A stretch of DNA of 64,000 bases from Nisaea sp. (GTDB lineage Bacteria; Pseudomonadota; Alphaproteobacteria; Thalassobaculales; Thalassobaculaceae), in contig NZ_JAXMNY010000005.1 of assembly GCF_034670185.1 (NCBI RefSeq), positions 124,001 through 188,000 of the forward strand. Reading direction: 5' to 3'. The translations under genes were made by a program, and so were the position numbers. The notes under the pieces are model-generated. The model was not told the origin of the DNA and ran no database searches. It was given only the letters and a program-made list of their open reading frames with translations. This document shows, one piece after another, positions 59,057 to 64,000 of this stretch (within the stretch, counting starts at the first letter, position 1; each line of letters begins with the position of its first letter).

Positions 59057-61732
59057 ATGTTTGGTGCCGCCGAGGCGTTCAAACACGCGCAGGCGGCACT
59101 CGCCGACGGGAAACTGGACGAAGCAGCGAGACTGTTTCGTCTGGTTGCCGAAAAAGCCGAAGCAGACACGGCCTCCCTGATCCATCTCGGCCAGATCGAG
59201 ATCCAGCGACGCAATCCCGGGAACGCCGAGAATGCCTGGCGGAAGGCTCTGCTGCGCCAGCCCGCGAACGCCACAGCCCTCGCCTTTCTCACGGACCACC
59301 TGGCCGCCGGCGCCCCGGGCCTTTCAGTTGCGCGCTATTATGAGCGCCTGCGCATCCTGTTGCCCCGGCATGCCGGACCTGCACAGCTTCTGGCCCAGAT
59401 ATATAGCACTGCAAAACAGACCGGCCGGAGCCTGCGCCGCCATGCAGAAGCCGCCCGCCTCGATGCTGGTAACCCGGCATCTCACGCCCGCCATGCGACA
59501 GCCCTGCATGGCGCAAACAGGCTGACAGAAGCGTTACAGGCCTTCCGGCGCGAGGCGCTGCTGGCACCAGCCTCCCAGGAGGCCTGGTTCAATCTCTCCG
59601 TCATCGAGCCTGCTCTGGGAGATCGGGAACAGGGTCTCTCCGCCATCGCCCGCAGCCTGACACTCCGCCCGCTCGATGCCCCGGCGTTGGCAAGGCAAGC
59701 GCAGCTCCGGCGACGCCTAGGCAAACCGGGGGCGGGGATCAGCACGCGCAGATCCGTTCTGCTCGACCCGGCGGTTTCCAGGGCGCTGGTGGCACAGGCC
59801 CGGACCGGGGACGCCCTGGCAGCGACCCGCTGGTGGTGTATCAGTGCGGGCAATACGGAGCCCGGCATGCTCTATGCGCGCGCGCTGTTGGCATCCGGAC
59901 GCGCAGATCAGGCACTTGCCGTCCTCGGAGAGATAGAGACCAGCGACGTCCCGCCGGACGAACTACTGCTTCTTGCCGCCGAGGCGCAACGAAAGGCTGG
60001 GCGCACGGAACTCGTTCTGCCGAAAACCCAGTATCAGCAATGGCTGGAGTCCTTCCCGCCGTCAGAGCAGGAATCACTGGCTGAGACCCTTACCTTCTCC
60101 ATCCTGCTGCCCATCTACAATCCGAACCCCGGTCATCTCCGCGAAGCAATCCAGTCCGTAAAAGGCCAGAGCTATGGAAACTGGGAGCTCTGCATCGCCG
60201 ATGATGCTTCCACGGATCCGGAGGTAACGCACATTCTGCGGGAAACCGCAGCCGCCGATCAGCGCATCAAACTGGTCATCCGGCCCGAAAACGGCCACAT
60301 CTCAGCCGCATCCAATTCCGCGTTGGAACTGGCGACGGGCGAATTTATCGCCCTGCTCGACCATGATGACCGGCTAACGCCGGATGCCCTCGCCGAGATG
60401 GCCCGGGCGCTGGACACTCAGCCGGATCTTGATCTGATCTATTCCGACGAGGACAAGATCGATGCGGACGGCAACCGGTTCTCACCGCACTTCAAACCAG
60501 CCTGGGATCCGGACCTTTCTTTAGTCTCCAACTATATCTGCCACTTCACGGTAATCCGTCGAACGCTCGCCGATGCTGTCGGTGGATTTCGTATCGGTTT
60601 CGAAGGCAGCCAGGATCACGACCTGGTGCAGCGGGTTGCCGAGAAGAGCGCGCCGGAGCGCATCGGTCATGTCCCGCGCGTCCTCTATCACTGGCGCGCC
60701 GCCGGTGAATCAACGGCAACATCCGTCGAGACCAAACCCTATGCGATTGCCGCTACCGGACGCGTAATCCGGGACACGCTGACACGACGCGGGACAAATG
60801 CACGAGCCGAGCAACGGGGCGGGCGTTGGCGGTTGCGGCGGCCCTTGCCAGACACGCACTCCGTCTCCGTTATCATCCCGACCCGCAACCGGGTAAACCT
60901 GCTGCAGACCTGCGTGGACGGCCTGCTGACACAGACCGATTACGGCACGCTCGATATCAGGATCGTCGACAATGGCAGCGACGATCCCTCGACGCTGCGC
61001 TATCTCGGTCAACTCTCGCACCGTGCCAACGTCTCTGTGCTCCGGGATGATGGCCCCTTCAATTTCTCCCAGCTTTGCAATCTCGGGGCGCGCGATGCTG
61101 CGAGCGAGTATCTCTGCTTCCTGAACAACGATATCGAGCCCGCGAACCCGGACTGGCTGACGGAGCTGGTGGCCGAAGCGGCCCGCCCCGAAATCGGTCT
61201 CGTCGGCGCCAAGTTGCTCTACCCAGACCGGACCGTGCAGCATGCCGGTATCGCGCTCTCAGGTGAGCATGTGGCACGTCACACGAATCTCGGGATCTCA
61301 CAAAATGACGGCGGCTATTGGGGACGGGCGATGCAGGTTCAATCCCTGTCCGCCGTAACCGGCGCCTGCATGGTAATGCGGCGGGAGGTCTTCGAGGCTG
61401 TCAGTGGGTTCGATGAGGCGCTCGCGGTCGATTTCGGCGATATCGACCTCTGCCTGCGCGTCCGGCAAGCCGGATACCGGGTGCTCTGGACGCCGCATGC
61501 CCTGCTGATCCATCACGAGTCAGCGTCACGCGGTTCCGTGATCACACCGGAGAAATCGGCCCGTTACGATATGGAGCGGGCGTTCATGGTTGCACGCTGG
61601 GGAGCCCTGCTCGAAGACGATCCCGCGTACAACCCCAATCTCTGCATCACACCGGAACGCCCTGCCTTCGCCCTGCCGGAAGAACCACGTTCGATAGCCA
61701 ACACGGTCCGGCTCGGAACACCGTCGCTCTAG
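59057..61732 (+). CDS. TPR protein with two GT2 glycosyltransferase domains
   Basis: An 891-residue cytoplasmic glycosyltransferase. Residues 1 to about 330 are tetratricopeptide-like helices (LDEAARLFRLVAE, repeats with Ala-rich helices). A first GT2 domain begins at about 345 (SILLPIYNPNPGHLREAI) with LLDHDDRL near 432. A second begins at about 601 (SVIIPTRNRVNLLQTC) with CFLNNDIEPAN near 688 and a WTPHALLIHHE segment. Such tandem enzymes build rhamnan-like or O-antigen chains. It sits beside rfbA and rfbD for dTDP-rhamnose, which is a plausible donor. It overlaps the convergent M23 gene by four bases. Confidence 0.9.
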   Translation: MFGAAEAFKHAQAALADGKLDEAARLFRLVAEKAEADTASLIHLGQIEIQRRNPGNAENAWRKALLRQPANATALAFLTDHLAAGAPGLSVARYYERLRILLPRHAGPAQLLAQIYSTAKQTGRSLRRHAEAARLDAGNPASHARHATALHGANRLTEALQAFRREALLAPASQEAWFNLSVIEPALGDREQGLSAIARSLTLRPLDAPALARQAQLRRRLGKPGAGISTRRSVLLDPAVSRALVAQARTGDALAATRWWCISAGNTEPGMLYARALLASGRADQALAVLGEIETSDVPPDELLLLAAEAQRKAGRTELVLPKTQYQQWLESFPPSEQESLAETLTFSILLPIYNPNPGHLREAIQSVKGQSYGNWELCIADDASTDPEVTHILRETAAADQRIKLVIRPENGHISAASNSALELATGEFIALLDHDDRLTPDALAEMARALDTQPDLDLIYSDEDKIDADGNRFSPHFKPAWDPDLSLVSNYICHFTVIRRTLADAVGGFRIGFEGSQDHDLVQRVAEKSAPERIGHVPRVLYHWRAAGESTATSVETKPYAIAATGRVIRDTLTRRGTNARAEQRGGRWRLRRPLPDTHSVSVIIPTRNRVNLLQTCVDGLLTQTDYGTLDIRIVDNGSDDPSTLRYLGQLSHRANVSVLRDDGPFNFSQLCNLGARDAASEYLCFLNNDIEPANPDWLTELVAEAARPEIGLVGAKLLYPDRTVQHAGIALSGEHVARHTNLGISQNDGGYWGRAMQVQSLSAVTGACMVMRREVFEAVSGFDEALAVDFGDIDLCLRVRQAGYRVLWTPHALLIHHESASRGSVITPEKSARYDMERAFMVARWGALLEDDPAYNPNLCITPERPAFALPEEPRSIANTVRLGTPSL

Positions 61733-62850
61733 TCGATCTTGAGATCGACTTTCTGAACAGCGTGGTTCTTGCCGGGACCGGACGGGCGCTCAACCTGAAC
61801 CACGCCGCGGTAATTCCCTTTCGGCCAATCCTGACGCGCCTTCTTTCCGATATATTTAAAGGTCCTGAGCTGGCTCTTTGCCTGCACCCAGTCCGTTTCG
61901 GCCAGCACGGCACCATCCGCGCCGGTGAACCGCATCGAAACACGGTCGCCCTTTCGCAAACCATAGAGATCCGTCCAGAGCACAAGAAGCGGCGCGTCGG
62001 GTGAAATCTTCGGATCAGTATATTTGCCTTCGGAAACGCCGAGCGTATCCGGCGCCTCGGCAGCTATCCCACTGGCCTGGATCAGCGGCGCGGAATAGCG
62101 GAAACTGCGCAGCACCGATTCTTTCCAGAGCGGCGCCTTGCCCAAGCCGCACGCACTTTCGTCAGCCCCAAGCCCGACAAAGGGATCGACGACTTTGCCG
62201 TCTTTTTCGAACTGAACGTGGAGATGCAGGAACTCGGTCGAGCCGGACAGCCCGACGAGACCGATCCGGTCGCCGCTGACCACCGTGTCGCCCGCCTTCA
62301 CGGCAACGCTGCCGCGCTTCAGGTGGCAATACTGACTGACCCAGCCGCCGCCATGATCGATCCGGATCCCGTTGCCGCAATCCCGCCCCTTGAGTGACGC
62401 CTTGCCGGCAATCCGGATATTCACGTCCGGCATTTCATCCCGGATGCCGACCACCTTTCCAGTCGCCGCTGCCAGCACGGGCACTTCATTCCGGTTCAGC
62501 CGGCGCGGATCGGAGATGGCGAAATCCACGCCCTTGTGACCGTCGACAGTCATCGCCCCGCACTGATAGTCGCGGCGGCCCTTGGACGGGTCGAGGTCGA
62601 CATATTTCAGCGGCCAGCAATCCACGCCAGGATCGCAGGAAAGCGGCATCGACAACGGCAAAGGAGACGGCTCGAGGCCCCCCAGATCCAGCGGCGCCTG
62701 TTCCGAGACTTGAGACAAAACTGTCTCAGGGGCCATCGCCTCTGTCGGGCGCGATACCTCACCGGGATAAAGCAGAGCCGCCAGAAGCCAGATAAAACCG
62801 CCGCCGAGAATCAGAACAAGCGCGGTATAAATTGCGATCAGTCGGCCCAA
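61729..62850 (-). CDS. M23-family peptidase (LytM type) with N-terminal membrane anchor
   Basis: A 373-residue envelope protein. An N-terminal hydrophobic helix (ALVLILGGGFIWLLAALL) anchors it or acts as a signal. The LytM fold has its zinc residues in GHKGVDFAI and in EFLHLHVQF (HxH). A C-terminal beta-rich domain follows from about residue 260. The enzyme may cleave peptidoglycan cross-bridges. The start is TTG 62850, supported by GGAG about six bases upstream. Confidence 0.88.
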   Translation of the reverse strand: MGRLIAIYTALVLILGGGFIWLLAALLYPGEVSRPTEAMAPETVLSQVSEQAPLDLGGLEPSPLPLSMPLSCDPGVDCWPLKYVDLDPSKGRRDYQCGAMTVDGHKGVDFAISDPRRLNRNEVPVLAAATGKVVGIRDEMPDVNIRIAGKASLKGRDCGNGIRIDHGGGWVSQYCHLKRGSVAVKAGDTVVSGDRIGLVGLSGSTEFLHLHVQFEKDGKVVDPFVGLGADESACGLGKAPLWKESVLRSFRYSAPLIQASGIAAEAPDTLGVSEGKYTDPKISPDAPLLVLWTDLYGLRKGDRVSMRFTGADGAVLAETDWVQAKSQLRTFKYIGKKARQDWPKGNYRGVVQVERPSGPGKNHAVQKVDLKID

Positions 62851-62874
62851 AACCAGCTCCGTTTTTCGGTGTGC

Positions 62875-63741
62875 CTAGCTTTTCACCAACGACCGCAGAT
62901 AAATCCCATAGCCACTTTTCGCCAGCGGCTCCGCCAGCTTCAGAAGCTGCTCGTCGTCGATATAGCCCATATGGTGGGCGATTTCCTCGACGCATGCAAT
63001 TTTCAGCCCCTGGCGTTCTTCCACCGTGCGGACGAACTCGGACGCCTGCAACAGCGAGTCGTGGGTGCCGGTATCAAGCCATGCGTAACCGCGGCCCATC
63101 CGTTCCACATGCAGGTCGCCCCGTTCCAGATAGACTTTGTTCACGTCGGTGATCTCTAGCTCACCGCGCGGCGATGGTTTGATCGACTTGGCGATATCGA
63201 TCACGTCCCGGTCGTAGAAATAGAGCCCGGTCACCGCCCAGTTCGACTTCGGGTTTTCCGGCTTCTCGACAATCTCGTTCGCCTTGCCTGCCTCATCGAA
63301 AGAGACAACGCCGTAACGCTCCGGGTCGCGGACATAATAGCCGAACACCGTAGCGCCGCTCTCGCGGTCGGCGGAACGTTGCAGCATCTCGGTCAGGCCG
63401 TGGCCGTAATAGATGTTGTCGCCGAGAATCAGGGCCGACGTGTCGTCACCGATGAAGCTCTCGCCGATGATGAAGGCCTGCGCCAGACCGTCCGGCGAAG
63501 GCTGCACCCGGTATTCCAGGGAGATACCCCACTGGCTGCCGTCGCCGAGCAGGCGTTGGAAGCCTTCCTGGTCATCCGGAGTGGTGATGATCAGGATATC
63601 CTTGATCCCCGCCAGCATCAGCGTGCTGAGCGGGTAATAGATCATCGGCTTGTCGTACACAGGCAGGATCTGCTTGCTGACGCTGACGGTCAGCGGGTAG
63701 AGCCGTGTGCCGGACCCGCCGGCGAGGATGATCCCTTTCAT
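62875..63741 (-). CDS. rfbA: Glucose-1-phosphate thymidylyltransferase
   Basis: A 288-residue nucleotidyltransferase making dTDP-glucose, the first step to dTDP-L-rhamnose. ILAGGSGTRLYPLT is the nucleotide motif, with VSKQILPVYDKPMIYYPL, ALILGDNIYYGHG and AWLDTGTHDSLL also matching RmlA. The start is ATG 63741 directly behind GGGAGAGGG. It lies 23 bases downstream of rfbD on the same strand. Confidence 0.97.
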   Translation of the reverse strand: MKGIILAGGSGTRLYPLTVSVSKQILPVYDKPMIYYPLSTLMLAGIKDILIITTPDDQEGFQRLLGDGSQWGISLEYRVQPSPDGLAQAFIIGESFIGDDTSALILGDNIYYGHGLTEMLQRSADRESGATVFGYYVRDPERYGVVSFDEAGKANEIVEKPENPKSNWAVTGLYFYDRDVIDIAKSIKPSPRGELEITDVNKVYLERGDLHVERMGRGYAWLDTGTHDSLLQASEFVRTVEERQGLKIACVEEIAHHMGYIDDEQLLKLAEPLAKSGYGIYLRSLVKS

Positions 63742-63764
63742 CCCTCTCCCTTTCTCTCGTTTAT

Positions 63765-64000
63765 TCAAACCTCGGCCAGAAGAACCTCAAGCACATCGTC
63801 GAGGCCGTCCTGCCAGGGCCGGCGCGGCACAGTGAAAGCCGCGAGAATCTTGCCCGCGTCGAGCACGGAATTGGTTGGCCGTTTCGCCGGAGTCGGATAT
63901 TCGCTCGCCGGGATTGCCTCGACCTCGGGGCGGCGGCCCCAGACAGGTTCCGCCCGAGCAAAGATCGCGTCGGCAAAGCCGTGCCAGCTTGTCCGGCCTT
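63765..64000 (-). CDS. rfbD: dTDP-4-dehydrorhamnose reductase, C-terminal fragment
   Basis: The last 78 codons of a minus-strand gene that runs off the right edge. The visible peptide contains HGFADAIF, then SEYPTPAKRPTNSVLD and a Trp-rich WQDGL near the end, which is the typical C-terminus of RmlD. It ends with TGA at 63767-63765. RmlD makes dTDP-L-rhamnose; rfbB and rfbC are probably beyond the window. Confidence 0.93.
   Translation of the reverse strand, partial: GRTSWHGFADAIFARAEPVWGRRPEVEAIPASEYPTPAKRPTNSVLDAGKILAAFTVPRRPWQDGLDDVLEVLLAEV

Overview
The window is a 64 kb, mostly GC-rich chromosome segment from a Gram-negative alphaproteobacterium. The family content suggests the Rhodospirillales or a neighbouring order, but that placement is inference. 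Supporting signs are an ECF sigma factor paired with a ChrR-type cupin anti-sigma factor, an IalB-type exported protein, a PAS_5-type protein, a Rhizobium-type asparaginase II and dispersed palindromes that begin CGTCATCCC. I see no prophage, transposase, CRISPR array or rRNA operon. One tRNA (Thr, CGT) is present.

Layout. (1) 1-15.05 kb is a surface-glycan or sugar-nucleotide cluster. It holds the start of a surface-carbohydrate protein (cut by the window edge), several extended SDRs, a 2OG-Fe(II) oxygenase, an O-carbamoyltransferase, a SIS isomerase, a transaldolase-like aldolase, a TPP-dependent E1 alpha/beta pair, a methyltransferase, a nucleotide-sugar dehydrogenase homologue without its catalytic Cys, a Gfo/Idh oxidoreductase, and a nucleotidyltransferase-kinase fusion in the reverse order to HldE. 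Together they look like a route to an unusual, possibly branched or higher-carbon, activated sugar. (2) 15.37-25.93 kb is a compact cobalamin (corrin ring) block: cbiX, cobH, cobL, cobI, cbiG-cobJ, cobM on the plus strand, cobK and cbiD on the minus strand, then cobA and cobB on the plus strand. cbiX, cbiG and cbiD together point to early cobalt insertion. A Fur-family regulator follows.

(3) 26.7-34.6 kb is housekeeping and hypothetical: a PAS_5-like protein, tRNA-Thr, a SPOR-like lipoprotein, a BAX-inhibitor-1 membrane protein, a second SIS protein, a small DoxX-like membrane protein and queC. (4) 34.8-36.3 kb is a small AT-richer insert between queC and rlmN, next to a dispersed repeat. It carries a HEPN/Ymh-like protein and a divergent small protein with ADP-ribosyltransferase-like features, and is a candidate defence or toxin pair. 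(5) 36.3-40.7 kb holds rlmN, an FAD oxidoreductase, ialB and the ECF sigma/ChrR-like pair. The ChrR-like protein has lost the zinc ligands of its anti-sigma domain but keeps the cupin ligands.

(6) 40.8-54.0 kb is a second, tightly coupled biosynthetic cluster. It has a glycosyltransferase-like gene followed by eleven co-directional genes: radical SAM/SPASM, left-handed beta-helix acyltransferase, PLP aminotransferase, Gfo/Idh oxidoreductase, HpaI-type aldolase, KdsB-like cytidylyltransferase, SDR, dehydroquinate-synthase-like cyclase, 2-hydroxyacid dehydrogenase, 6-phosphogluconolactonase-like protein, and an acyl-AMP ligase-ACP-SGNH fusion. The gene set does not match a pathway I know and is the best candidate here for an undescribed system, probably a CMP-activated acidic sugar or cyclitol with acyl decoration. 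(7) 54-64 kb has a SpoU-type methyltransferase, asparaginase II, an RTX metalloprotease, aspS, a TPR plus double-GT2 glycosyltransferase, an M23 peptidase, rfbA and the end of rfbD, so surface-polysaccharide genes resume at the right edge.
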